From Aralia elata (taxonomy: Eukaryota > Streptophyta > Magnoliopsida > Apiales > Araliaceae), in assembly GCA_034770075.1 (NCBI GenBank), contig CM068382.1, positions 88,529,766 through 88,593,765 of the forward strand: a stretch of 64,000 nucleotides of DNA, written 5' to 3'. Below, piece after piece: positions 11,901 to 23,109 of this stretch. The notes under the pieces were generated by a model. That model was not told where the DNA came from. It saw only the letters and a list, made by a program, of their open reading frames with translations, and ran no database searches. The stretch's first letter is position 1. The number at the start of each line of letters is the position of its first letter. A program made the translations under genes and the position numbers.

Positions 11901-12549
11901 GGAGGTCTAGGAATATAATACAACGATACCTCCTCCTTAATAAGCATCTGACTCGGCTTAACAAAATAACAGCTCCTGCTTGATTTATTAATATATCCTC
12001 CGTACATATCGCGTGATAAAATATTAAATAAATGTACCCCAAAATTTCTGAAAATAAATAATTAAATATTTTTAAATATTCTAGAAATTATTCTAATAAT
12101 TATGGAATATTTTCCATAATATTATATTACCACTTTTTACGCAATCATTACGTACATTAGAATAATTATCGATATTCCGTTAATTATTCTAATTAAATAA
12201 TTCAATATGTACAATTTATTTATTGCAATATTAAATTATAAATATTTCCTCTCTGTCCATAAATTATTTTTGGCAATTTATTTATCTTACTCCAATAGAT
12301 ATTAATATATTATTAATACGTCCAAGTAAGATCATATTTATTTATTCTATACTAATATGCATATATTTTGATATACATATTAAATCATTACCACACATTC
12401 ACACATTTGAATATTATACTGCTGTATAATATTCACATAATTAAATATGAAATATTACACCAATGCTAATATTCATATATTTAATTTAACTCATGCCATA
12501 AAACAAGAAAAATTAAAAATCCTTATTTCGAAAATTGTGAAACGTCACA
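8903..12549 (-). repeat. 3' LTR (left copy) of the Tekay-type element
   Basis: Begins TGTGGCGCCCCCAAATCCGG and ends GTGAAACGTCACA on the plus strand, i.e. TG...CA termini. It is nearly identical to 23110-26769. Differences are scattered single bases plus a shorter TA run near 10,665. It contains a (C/T)TGCTG-rich GC island at about 10,760-11,000 in otherwise AT-rich DNA. Open frames inside it are shared with the other LTR and look like chance. Confidence 0.95.
10760..11000. repeat. GC-rich CTGCTG-type island inside the LTR
   Basis: Irregular repeats of GCTGCTGC, TTGCTGCAC and GCAGCCA give a strong local GC peak, mirrored at about 24,980-25,215 in the other LTR. It may be part of the LTR leader or a structured RNA segment; function unknown. 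Confidence 0.7.
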
Positions 12550-12562
12550 TTCTCCTCCCCTT
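12550..12562 (-). promoter_or_regulatory. Polypurine tract
   Basis: On the minus strand AAGGGGAGGAGAA directly abuts the 3' LTR, the expected position and composition of the plus-strand DNA primer. Confidence 0.85.
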
Positions 12563-12595
12563 ATAAAAATTCCGTCCTCGGAATTGCAAAACAAA

Positions 12596-13884
12596 CTATT
12601 CGAACAAATGAGGATAGTTCTTCCTCATTTTTTCTACTAACTCCCACGTTGCCTCCTCGACATTGTGGTTTCTCCATAATACCTTTACAGAAGGTATTGT
12701 CTTATTCCTTAAAACTTGCTCTTTCCTATCCAATATCTGAATAGGAACCTCTTCATATGTTAAGTCCTTCTGAAACTGTATAGGTTCATATTCTATCACG
12801 TGTTTATAATCTGGCTTATATGGTCGTAAGACCGACACGTGAAACACATTATGAACGTGTTCTAACTCTGGAGGTAATGCTACTTCATAAGCTACCTTTC
12901 CAATTTTTCTCAAAACCTCAAATGGTCCTATAAAACGAGGACTCAATTTTCCTTTCTTTCCAAACCGTATCTTTCCTTTCCACGGGGATACTTTCAGAAA
13001 TACGTGCGATCCGATGTCAAATTCCCTATTCTGTCTATGCTGATCTGCATACTTTTTCTGCCGATCTTGAGCTGTGGTAAGTCGCGTACGTATTAACTTT
13101 ACAATTTCTGTAGTTTGTTGCACCAATTCCGGTCCTAGCAACCGACGCTCTCCTACCTCATCCCAACACAATGGTGTTCTGCACTTTCTTCCATACAACG
13201 CTTCGTAAGGCGGCATGCCTATACTGGCGTGGTAACTATTGTTATAAGCAAATTCTACCAGAGGTAAGTGATCGTCCCAACTTCCCTTGAAGTCCATAAC
13301 ACAAGCTCTTAGCATATCCTCTACAGTCTGTATTGTCCTTTCACTCTGTCCGTCTGTCTGAGGATGATATGCCGTACTTAATCTCAACTGTGTTCCCATT
13401 TGTTCTTGTAAGCTTTTCCAAAAATTTGATGTGAATCTTGGATCTCCATGTCGGGAAACAATTTCCTTGATATAGAGTTTAGCTAGTTGGTCCCGGTTAT
13501 ATTTGATCTTGATTGGCAAAAAGTGTGCTGACTTCGTTAATCGATCAACTATAACCCATATAGCATCGAATCCTTTCTGTGTATTCGGAAGTCCTACCAC
13601 AAAATCCATCGTGATATGCTCCCACTTCCATTCAGGAATTTCTAACGGTTGAAGTAACCCACTTGGTTTCTGATGTTCAGCTTTGACTCTTTGACATGTC
13701 AAACACTTACTGACACATTTCACAACTTCTCTTTTCATATTCGGCCACCAAAAATGTTGTCGAAGGTCTTGATACATCTTTGTACTTCCAGGATGAATCG
13801 CGTACCTTGAACAATGGGCCTCTTGTAAAATTTCTACTTTCAGCTCCGGTATTGACGGAACCCAGATTCTTCTTTCAAATCTGA
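12596..13884 (-). pseudogene. Integrase with chromodomain-like tail (pol 3' part)
   Basis: The frame continues upstream of its first Met into a region homologous to the RNase H-integrase linker. It has the HHCC zinc-binding region (HCSRYAIHPG, then CLTCQRVK), and the catalytic core with MDFVVGLP (first Asp), a DPRFTS-containing segment in the position of the second Asp, and QTDGQSERT with the Glu. The C-terminus has FHVSVLRPY and VKVLWRNHNVEEATWE, typical of Tekay/Del chromoviruses, whose chromodomain directs integration into heterochromatin. It is separated from the rest of pol by a 1-nt frameshift near 13,900-13,920, so it would not be made as part of the polyprotein. Confidence 0.92.
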
Positions 13885-16824
13885 TTACCCCTTGATCATC
13901 AAGTTTAAACTTTGTTCTTTTCCGTCAGAAATCTTTTCTCTTATCTTCTCACACTCCTCGTCTTTGATTTGTGCTTCTTTGATTTTATCCAACAACGTTG
14001 GACCACTTTCCATTATATATAACTTTCCTTCCGACTCATGCGGAAACTTTACTTCTAGTTCCATTCTTTCCATTGCTGTTATCAACTCATCGTGAGTTGT
14101 CAACATCATCAACCTTTCTCGACCTTTTCTACTTAAAGCATCTGCCACTACATTTGCTTTCCCTGGGTGATAAAGAATTTCGCAATCGTAATCCTTGATC
14201 AACTCTAACCATCTTCTCTGTCTCATATTCAGCTCTTTTTGTGTGAAGATATATTTCAGACTTTTATGATCTGTATATATCTCACATTTCTCTCCATACA
14301 GATAATGTCTCCAAATTTTCAAGGCAAATACTACCGCTGCCAATTCTAGATCGTGAGTAGGATATCCCTTCTCATAATCTTTTAACTGTCGTGATGCGTA
14401 AGCAATGACTTTTCCGTGTTGCATAAGCACACATCCCAGTCCTTTATGCGACGCGTCACTATATACAACAAAATTCCCTGTTTCATCTGGTAATGATAAC
14501 ACTGGCGCTTCACTTAGTCTTTTCTTGAGTTCTTGAAAACTCTGTTCACATTTCTCCGACCATACAAATTTCACCGTCTTTCTTGTTAAATTAGTTAACG
14601 GGGTAGCTATATTTGAAAAATCTTGAATAAATCTCCGATAGTAACCCGCTAACCCTAGAAAGCTACGTACTTCAGTCGGCGTCTTTGGTTGTTCCCAATT
14701 TATTACTGCTTCTACTTTTGCCGGATCCACAGATATACCATCTTTGTCGATCACGTGTCCCAAAAATTGAACTCTCTCCAGCCAAAATTCACATTTAGAG
14801 AATTTTGCATACAATTTCTCTCTTCTTAGTGTTTCCAACACTATCCTCAAATGTACTGCATGATCATCTTGTGTCTTGGAGTAGATCAAAATATCATCTA
14901 TGAATACTACAACAAACTTATCCAAATACTGCTTGAATATTCGGTTCATCATATCCATGAATGCGGCTGGAGCATTTGTCAATCCAAAAGACATTACCAG
15001 AAACTCGTAATGACCGTACCGAGTTCTGAATGCTGTCTTTGGAACATCTTCATCCCTTACTTTCAGCTGGTGATATCCAGTCCTTAAATCTATCTTTGAA
15101 AAGTATCTTGCCCCTTTCAACTGATCAAAGAGATCATCGATCCTGGGCAATGGATACTTATTCTTAATTGTTACTTTGTTCAACTCCCTGTAGTCGATAC
15201 AAAGTCTCAATGATCCATCCTTCTTTTTCACAAATAATACTGGTGCTCCCCATGGTGACGTACTTGGTCGAATATATTTCTTGTCTAACAGTTCTTGCAA
15301 TTGTATCATCAACTCTTTCATTTCCACTGGAGCCATTCTGTATGGTGCCTTGGATACTGGTGCTGTACCAGGCACTATATCAATAACAAATTCAACTTCT
15401 TTGTCTGGTGGAAGACCTGGTAGATCATCCGGGAAAACATCTGTGAATTCATTCACTACTGCAATTTGCTTTATATCTGCTCCCATTTGTTGGGTATCTA
15501 CCACGTATGCTAGATATCCCACACAACCCTTCTGTAACAACTTTTTCGCTTGCATCATCGTCAAACAACGAGATTGCCTTGGCGATTTATTACCGTGAAA
15601 TACTACCGGCGACTGCTTTGCAGGTTTGAGGCTTACTAACGTCTTCTGGCAATCGATCACTGCTCCATGATTAAATAACCAGTCCATTCCCAAAATTATG
15701 TCGAACTCTCCTAATTGTATTGGGATTAAATCTATGTTCAATCTGTGCTCCCCTATCTTAACACAACAATTCTTATAGATGTGCTCTACAAGAATTACAT
15801 CTTTATTGGCAACTTCTATGTTCATGGGGTTTTCTAAATTTACCAAAGACATATTCAAACGCTTAGCAAATTCATGTAATACGAAAGAACAGGTTGCTCC
15901 TGAATCAAACAACACATAAGCATTTATATTGTTGATCGGAACGATACCTGAAACTACATCTTTTGAAGCCACTGCATCTTGCACCGTCATATTAAAAGTC
16001 CTGGCGGTTGATCTATTCTGCGGAGCTGGTCCGGTTGTAGTTGCTTTCCCACTGCTATTTCCCTTGTTATTGTTTCCCCCCTCTATTCCTTTCTTTGGAC
16101 AGTTTCTGGCCAAGTGATCCACTGACCCACAAACAAAGCATCCGAAAGTCTTTTTTGATTTGGTGCAGTTAGGAGAGATGTGTCCCTCCTGCCCACACTT
16201 GTAGCATACCATCTTTCCTTTCATACACACACCAGAATGATTCTTTCCACAGGTTTTACATGGTTCAAATTTCTTCTTCTGTTGATTCCCCTGAGTGGTT
16301 CCTGTATTTCCCATATTGTTCCATTTCCTTTTCTTATTGGTTCCACTTCCACTACCTGTTTCCATCTTGATTGTTCCGTCCATCTTTCCCTTATTTTTCT
16401 TTTCTTTGTGGAAACGATTCATTGCTTCACTTCCTCCTTCTGCAATTATTGCTTTTTCAAGGAGCGCACCAAATGATCCAATCTGTAGAACCGACAGCTT
16501 GTTGTAGAGCCAAGGTTTTAAGCCTTGCTCAAATCGCCTTGCTTTTCTTTCCTCGGTGTCCACTTGATGTGGAGCAAATCGTGCCAGCTCATTAAACTTT
16601 GCTGCGTACTGTGCTACCGTCATCTCATTTTGCTTGAGTTCCAGAAATCGTACTTCCATTCTACTTTGCATACCAGGAGGGAAATAGTTTTCAAAGAAAA
16701 TTTCTTTAAATCTGTCCCAACTAATCACTCCTGCCCCGGCTCTGGTCTTGTTTGCTTCCCACCAGAAATTTGCTTCCCCCTTTAGCATGTAAGCAGCGAA
16801 TGAAGTTTTTTGTTCATCGTTCAC
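13885..16824 (-). pseudogene. Gag C-terminal part, protease, reverse transcriptase, RNase H
   Basis: An open frame of about 979 codons that begins mid-Gag at a GTG, because a 1-nt deletion separates it from the Gag start. Order: Retrotrans_gag domain (ending about residue 120), basic linker, two CCHC knuckles (CYKCGQEGHISPNC and CFVCGSVDHLARNC, about residues 205-245), aspartic protease (VLFDSGATCSF, about 305), reverse transcriptase with VVFIDDILIYS as the YXDD-box equivalent, then RNase H (YSDASHKGLG; YTDHKSL) and the NVVADALSRK boundary. Except for the two flanking frameshifts the reading frame is uninterrupted, consistent with recent insertion. Confidence 0.95.
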
Positions 16825-17135
16825 CTCGCTATCTCAAAGGCTTTCTCAATCTCTTTAATCCAGGACTGTGCCTCTATAGGTTCAGTGGTTCCTCTGAACT
16901 CCGGGGGTCCCACAGTTTTGAAATCTTTAAAGCTAGCGATATGAACTGCTGGTGGATCTACATTTGCATTGGTTTGAGGGGGATTCCTATTCTGGATAGC
17001 TCCCACCAACAAGTCTATAAATTGCTGCATCGGGTTTTCTTGAGCTTCATTTCTATTTCTATTCTCACTTTCTGATTCTTCAGTTTCATTTCTTTGAGTT
17101 CTATGTACTCCTCTTCCTCTCCACTTTGGTGGCAT
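16821..17135 (-). pseudogene. Gag N-terminal part
   Basis: Starts MPPKWRGRG and runs 104 codons through an Asp/Glu/Arg/Asn-rich stretch to PEFRGTTEPIEAQSWIKEIEKAF, the beginning of the Retrotrans_gag core. A missing base near 16826-16829 causes a premature stop; the homologous continuation is in the next frame from 16824. The start is supported by its similarity to other plant chromovirus Gag N-termini and by the non-coding leader preceding it. Confidence 0.88.
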
Positions 17136-17659
17136 TTTCTGTTTAATAAAATTTATTATAAATAAACACTTTTTTGTTTTAAGACATTCCTATGCAATGC
17201 TTAACAACAATCCTTAAAACAAAACATATTTAATCATTTTTATATTAAACATGCTTTTCTTTGCTTATAGCATTTATTTGCTATATACTACTCTTTCTCG
17301 TTTAATAATCTTATTATTATTATTAAACTAATACAGGTGTCAAACAATTTCTTCCCAGACTTAATACACAATCATATCAAAACATATTTAATATTATATT
17401 AAACATGCTTCTATTTACATACAAAAGTCAGTACATTACTTTTCTTTTAATAGCTTCACTTGCTATATTCATCTATTTCTGTCCCAAAAACTATTCTCTC
17501 TAATCCTTAACTATTATAATAGTTAGGATTCAAAGGCTATCCCATAATAGTAACAAAAGTTAGGATTCTCAGTTACACTACCATCTATTTACATCATATA
17601 TACACATATTTACACATAGTCTCACATTGTTTCTTAAACATCAACAAACAACTTTTCTT
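17136..17659 (-). other. Non-coding leader between upstream ORF and gag
   Basis: AT-rich with stops in all frames. It separates the end of the upstream ORF (17660) from the gag start by about 525 bases in the retrotransposon RNA sense. No motif is recognised. Confidence 0.6.
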
Positions 17660-17844
17660 CTAGATCTGACCAACAGTAGTGGTCCTAACACGTTCATCTT
17701 CTGTAATCGCAATAACTATAGCACGGGAGATGGACTGGCTGGATTGACCTATCTCGGGTGGATAAGTCCAAACTGCTGACTGTACACGCCCCATAGAGGT
17801 CGTGTATGCAAGATTCATCGCATTCACGGTCCTTTGGATGTTTC

Positions 17845-17847
17845 TCA
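17845..17847. repeat. Left 3-bp TSD (TCA) of the CACTA element
   Basis: TCA directly precedes CACTACAAC and is repeated at 22396-22398 after GTAGTG. Removing one copy restores the split retrotransposon ORF. Confidence 0.92.
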
Positions 17848-17867
17848 CACTACAACAAAAAAGCTTA

Positions 17868-18178
17868 TCAGCGACCGCCTATCAGCGACCGGTATCGGTC
17901 GCAGATAACTATCAGCGACCGATACCGGTCGCTGATAAGTGTCGCAGATAATCTAGTCGCTAGTGTGCACATCAGCGACCACTATCAGCGACCGACATAT
18001 CTGCGACCGTCAATAGCGACCGTCGCCGTCGCTAAGCTGAGTCATACTGAGTCTGTCCTCATGAGTGACGTGGCACACGTGGCAGCGACCGGTATTAGCG
18101 ACCGCATCGGTCGCTAATAATGGCTTTATATCAGCGACCGCACAAATGTATTAGCGACCGCATGCGGTCGCTGATGTT
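17868..18178. repeat. Left subterminal array of the CACTA
   Basis: At least a dozen copies of ATCAGCGACCG or its complement CGGTCGCTGAT, several as back-to-back palindromes (CAGCGACCGGTATCGGTCGC). Subterminal arrays are the binding sites of the CACTA TNPA-type protein in maize En/Spm. Confidence 0.93.
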
Positions 18179-18490
18179 TAATTTTTAAAAAAAATTTTTT
18201 GCAGTATTTTATGGATTTCCCAAAAAAACTGTACCTGTTTTATATCCCAACACACAACAGTATATATAAACATCCATCCATGATTTATATCCCAGCATAT
18301 GCATGCACAACAATATATATAAACATCCGTCCATCCACAATGCCATACATCAACACTATAAACATTAATAAAGCAATATGAACTAAAGAAATATATACAA
18401 ATGTCATCTTCAAGTATCATACAATAGTCCAAAGAATGAATTTAAGAGCATAAAACTTTAAATATGTAGAAAACAAGCCTAGGTCCTCGA

Positions 18491-20064
18491 TCATGCATCA
18501 TCGCCCAAGTTAGTAGGATCCTGTAATTAACAAAAGAATACAACATGTTACATGTGTTGAAACAGGTATTACTTATGCAAAGCAAAGTGAAAGCAAGCTA
18601 AAAACTGGTATACCTCATCGCCATCCAGATGCTGTGCTGCTGCCGCCACTGCATCCGCTAACTCATCAGGACTCAGAGACTGCAGATGCCCGCCCAGTAT
18701 ACGAAGAAGATCACGATCTCGACAAATCGCTCTCACGCAGTCAGCAGGGGTATGGTAGGCTGGACTACCTGATGACTGTGTAGACTGGGTAGCAGAGCTG
18801 CCTGTGCCACTGATGGTCGGGCGTCGTCGTTGTCCTTGGCCTTTGACGTAGTTCTTCTTAACGACTGACGCCCTCTCCCACAATTCTTGATCAATCGGCG
18901 GACGCGGAGTGCCCTCAGGATAACGCTCGTTCATTAAGCTCTTATACGTGTCCTGTCAGCAGGTTAACAATTAAATAGTTAAAAACAAATATAAAATGGT
19001 AGCAAAAGGTCGTAAAAATTATATATACAACATATCAATGTTCTAAACACTTATTACCGCTATCTGGACAGCCTCAGGCAGACCATCGCGGGTGGCCACG
19101 TACACATCCAGCCAATTGATAGGCTGACCCTGAGACTGAGCCTCCTACAAAACAAGTTCTCATATTAAACTTGTAAACATATAATATTCTACAAACATTG
19201 AATATAAACAACCTTCATAGTCATACTTACCCTGGCAGTAATATGCTGCAACTGTGATATACTGCCGCCCTTGTATGTCCCTTTCGCCTTGTCGCCTTCA
19301 GGTGCACCTGAGGCTCTGTTTGCGGCTGCAGTTTTGCGTCTCTTGACCCAACTCTCAGCCCTCCATTGATCACACATCGCAACCCATGTGTCCTGTGCGC
19401 ACCACCAAGGGCTGTGCTCGTGCATATACTGTTCACCCTCACCTGGATGGTCGATCTCAGCATTGTGCAGGGCTTTCTGACGTTCCTTATTCAAATTATC
19501 TTTGGTTCTAGCGGCACACTTCTGCCAGAACAACGTCTGAATAACTGATGCACTCGCATCGTCCCATCTATATCTCCTCTGCACATAAAACAACAATAAT
19601 ATTAACACGATAAGTATACCATTAACTAACAACAACGCTAAATAAGTTGGTAACAACAACGCTAAATAATTTTATTTCATTAACTATATTATCTGAGTTA
19701 AATTAAAAAAAAAATACCTGAAATTCAGCCCAAACTGCATCCTTGTGGGCGATAGGTGTGCTCGCCCACGTAATCACTGGCGTAGGCCAGTTCTGTAAGC
19801 ATAATTGTGAAATGCACTTCACAATCTTACTGTCTTGAAAATCACTACAATAAATTTATTTTAATATTAACGACAATTAAATACATATATAGATGTAGAA
19901 CAATGGAAATATAAAAATTAAAAGAAATGATGTTAAACGTACGTGCTGTCAGGTGGAGGGCGAATCTGAATGAGAATCCGGTCATCCGGATTAGTCGGGG
20001 CCTTCGGCACATGATTAGGGCCCCGACCCAAGCCGCGCTTTCGCTGCGCTGGCTCAGAAGACAT
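18491..20064 (-). CDS. CACTA-encoded Transposase_24 family protein, six exons, apparently intact
   Basis: Exons (minus strand): 20064-19943, 19844-19718, 19578-19231, 19144-19058, 18952-18614, 18520-18491. All junctions are GT-AG and phases agree, giving 350 residues. The start is MSSEPAQRKRGLGRG, with MSSEP just inside ATG at 20064. The core reads WAEFQ-RRYRWDDASASVIQ, then an aromatic-rich HSPWWCAQDTWVAMCDQW and KRRKTAAANR, characteristic of plant Transposase_24 (Ptta/En/Spm). The C-terminal part has NYVKGQGQRRRP and an acidic helix before DPTNLGDDA. By analogy with maize TNPA it would bind the element's own subterminal repeats. Exon joins are my reading of the sequence and are not backed by transcripts. 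Confidence 0.82.
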
Positions 20065-20230
20065 CTGCAAACAAAAAATTATAGGATGATATTATGAATG
20101 AGTTATATGATTTACATATACAATTAAAATGACATGAAATTTTATGAAATAGTTAACTACGACAACTATAAATAAAAGCTACATAAATTAATGTATATAT
20201 TAATTTTACAAGTCAACCTAAACATACATT

Positions 20231-20382
20231 TTAATTAAAATCGTTGTCTGAGTCAGAATCATTTTGGTTACGTATTGGAGTTTCATAACCATCATCTTCT
20301 TCAGATTCAGTGTCAGTGTCAGTGTCAGTCAAAAACTCTTCCTCCTCATTATCACTGTGATCTGGCACAAGTATGGTCCTAT
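20231..20382 (-). pseudogene. Acidic tail, probable remnant of the deleted TNP2 transposase
   Basis: A minus-strand frame reads VPDHSDNEEEEFLTDTDTDT, then SEEDDGYETP and SDSDNDFN before TAA. Acidic low-complexity C-termini are common in plant CACTA TNP2/TNPD proteins. The catalytic domain that should precede it is missing: sequence upstream to 21.8 kb has no coding similarity that I recognise. Confidence 0.4.
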
Positions 20383-21840
20383 GTCATCCTACATATTTTA
20401 ACTGACACATGCACCATCCTAAAGATAATAGATTGCTAGGGGTGGAATATTAATCATAGCATCATGCATGGTTTGCATATGCATTTGGACAAGTCTACAT
20501 CAATATACGCCTCTATTCAGTTATCCGACCAACAAAAAAATTTCTCCAGAGTCTCCCCTATAATATGGACTATCCACATGCACGAGGGCATGCATATATG
20601 GCCATTTGTAGGCACCCAAGACACAACCCAATAGGCATATACAAAATGTTAATTGAAATGATTCATGTCTTCTATACCCTGTCATTTCGGTCACATTTGC
20701 AAAATTTGTGACCACTAAAGATATATATTTAATAAATTTTTGTTTCGCGTATATCCCTAAAAATAAACTGTTTTAGCTTTGTAATATGGTATAATAATCA
20801 AATTATGATCCAAACTTTAGGATATTATGTCATTTTAAGCTATAATCAATAAAAAGAGGACTCTTTTGTGGAACTAATTTTTTTTTGACAAATGGTACTC
20901 TTTTGGTGGAATGGTTACAATTTTTATACATTTTTTTTATGAATTCAAATATAATTAGAATCAGAATTTTGAAGTTTCCAATCCTAAGTAGCAATTAAAG
21001 CTGATCCTAATTTAAATTCAAGAATTATTATTAAATGTGTGTTTAAATAATTTAATAACTTTGTTATAAAGGAGGGAACTCAAGTAGAGTTGATTATTCT
21101 TTCTTGTTTATAACTTTATATTTGTGATAGTAATTGAAAGTTAAATATAAAAGTTAACTTCATATTTGTTCATTAGATGATGAGATATAAAGATTTATAG
21201 TTTTCATTCTCACAGAGAAAGTTAGTCTAAACCTTAAGACTTAAACAAACTAAATATTCCTTCCATTTCACATTAGAGTCCTATTTATAAAATTTGTAAA
21301 TATTATAAATGCATTTTTTAAACTACATATTCATTAATTACTAAGGGTAACAAAAACAAAAAACAAAAAACAAATGAAAAGCAAAACATTATTATTTAAA
21401 AACAAAATGCAGAATAAGAACAGAGGATATTTTTCATCATCAGAATTTGTTCATATTTCATTTAGGATTTAATCCGTACTCAAAGCCATAGCATTCGCAT
21501 AAATCTGATTCGCATAAATCTAATTCGCATAAATCTAACCCAGCCAAGAAAAATGAATAAATCTAATTCCCATAAATCTAACCAAGCCATAGCATTCGCA
21601 TAAATCTAGTTCATATTTCATTTAGGATTTAATCCGTACTCAAAGCCATAGCATTCGCATAAATCTAATTCGCATAAATCTAACCAAGTCATAGCATTCG
21701 CATAAATCTAATTCGAAACAGGATTACTTGTAATCATGATTCAAAACCAACCCAGCCAAGAAAAATTCAAAGAAACTACCCTATAATAAGATTATATCTG
21801 TTTATTCAAGAAAAAAGATTATAAATCTGATTTAGAGTGT
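20383..21840. other. Non-coding CACTA interior
   Basis: AT-rich and stop-rich. It contains a minisatellite at about 21,480-21,720 (GCATAAATCTAATTC unit interspersed with AAGCCATAGCATTC). No transposase motif is found, which makes the element non-autonomous. Confidence 0.6.
21480..21720. repeat. Minisatellite in the CACTA interior
   Basis: TTCGCATAAATCTAA recurs at least eight times, with a longer block TTCATATTTCATTTAGG...CATAGCATTCGCATAAATC repeated twice (21,450s and 21,610s). Confidence 0.85.
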
Positions 21841-22074
21841 ACACATGCATCTGAAATTCATACCTGAATATGATGGGGCGGCGTGGGCACAGTGGGATGG
21901 GTCAGCCGGCGTGGTGGGACGGCGTGGGGCCACTCCTGATGGGTCGGGTCGGCGTGGGGCCACTCCTGATCTCCTCTCTCTTCTCCCTCTCTTTTCTCTT
22001 CTCTCTCTTTTCCGTTTTCTCTTTTCTTTCTTCTTCTGTTTCGTTTATGGCCGACTGTCTGGTTGCTGATAGAT

Positions 22075-22380
22075 TTAATAGGATCAGCGACCGACTTCTG
22101 CGACCGCGTGCGGTCGCTAATTTTTATCTATGTGGCAGCAATAGCGACCGATTTGCGGTCGCTATTAATATTCAGTCGCAGTAATGCTTCCCGCCTCATT
22201 TCTGCGCCAAATTTTTGGGGGGAAAATCTTTCAGCGACCGCACGTGACACTATCAGCGACCGATTGCGGTCGCTAAACTCAGCAGCGACTAGATTGATTT
22301 GCGGTCGCTAATTGCGGTCGCTGTTACGAGTATTAGCGACCGAAGTGGTCGGTCGCAGATAACCTTGGTCGCTGTTGGAC
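22075..22380. repeat. Right subterminal array of the CACTA
   Basis: AGCGACCG and CGGTCGCT copies again occur in both orientations (for example CAGCGACCGATTGCGGTCGC), matching the left array. Confidence 0.92.
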
Positions 22381-23094
22381 CATTTTCTTGTAGTGTCAGT
22401 TCATTCTGAAGATCACGGATATGCTCGTCCCTCATTTGTTGTTCTTGTATCTCAATATCTCTAATATTGTTCAGATCATGAAACTCTGCTTGTAGCTCAT
22501 GTAGCCTAGCCTCATAATAATGTGCTCTATCCTCAGCTATCTGGAGTTGATTGCTCACTTCAATATTTTGGTCCATCAGATGACGAAACATTATTCCCAA
22601 GTGTACTAAGGCTTCTTCCAGTTCAGGGTTGCTATTATCATTACCTTCTGAATCTATTTCAATTGATACATTATCTTCTAGTACAGCTTCAGTAGCTGCA
22701 TTTTCCCCTAGGTTGTTCTCGGGTTCTTCCTCAGGATCCTCATCCGGATCGGACTCGGGATCGCTTTCTATCAGCACAACCGGCACTGGTGTTGGTGCTG
22801 GCTGTTGTACTACAGAAGGTGGAGGAATCAATTCCTCAGTATCAACCTGAATATTCTGGACTTCATCTTCACCTGACATCTATACACAGTTTAACAACTC
22901 GATTAATACATAACACAATTTATATAATCACATAACAAATAATAGTTTTATTTAAGTTATTTTTATTTAACATTTTACGATGAATTTCCACAATCCATCA
23001 CTTTCAAACTCTATTTGAGTTATTAACTTTCGGACTTTCTAATTCACTTAAGGTTACAACCCAAGGTATCCCATCCTAAGGTTTTTAACCTACA

Positions 23095-23106
23095 ACTCTG
23101 ATACCA
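23095..23106 (-). promoter_or_regulatory. Primer-binding site for initiator tRNA-Met
   Basis: The minus strand reads TGGTATCAGAGT three bases inside the right LTR. TGGTATCAGAGC is the usual match to the 3' end of plant initiator tRNA-Met, so 11 of 12 bases agree. It fixes the transcription direction and the right LTR as the 5' LTR. Confidence 0.93.
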
Positions 23107-23109
23107 ACT

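Larger units (their letters stand above)
17848..22395. mobile_element. Non-autonomous CACTA (En/Spm) transposon
   Basis: 4,548 bp. The left end is CACTACAACAAAAAAG and the right end, reverse-complemented, is CACTACAAGAAAATGG. It has 3-bp TSDs and dense subterminal AGCGACCG/CGGTCGCT arrays at both ends. It carries a Transposase_24-type gene on the minus strand but no DDE transposase (TNP2) body; only a short acidic C-terminal-like tail remains at 20231-20382. It is probably a deletion derivative mobilised in trans. Because it interrupts an LTR element with about 0.7% LTR divergence, it is one of the youngest insertions here. Confidence 0.93.
17660..22879 (-). pseudogene. Extra ORF upstream of gag, split by the CACTA insertion
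   Basis: Two minus-strand pieces, 22399-22879 and 17660-17847, form one frame of 222 codons when the CACTA and one TCA copy are ignored. The start is MSGEDEVQN. Residues about 20-75 are Pro/Glu/Asp-rich (SDPESDPDEDPEEEPEN). About 90-165 is a heptad-like coiled coil (LHELQAEFHDLNNIRDIEIQ), then NIQRTVNAMNLAY and a C-terminus ending TTTVGQI. It lies between the primer-binding site and gag on the gag strand, so it would be the first ORF of the genomic RNA. Additional ORFs upstream of gag are reported for some large plant retrotransposons. I do not recognise this family; a role in RNA binding or particle assembly is only a guess. Confidence 0.75.

Noticed and set aside
13892..17075. Ten or so plus-strand open frames opposite gag-pol
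   Set aside because: They are antisense shadows of the long minus-strand retrotransposon frame; no recognisable domains.
22289..22398. C-terminal extension of the upstream ORF into the CACTA end (LQENGPTATKVICD...)
   Set aside because: Read-through of the transposon terminus; the original frame continues at 17847 after removing the CACTA.
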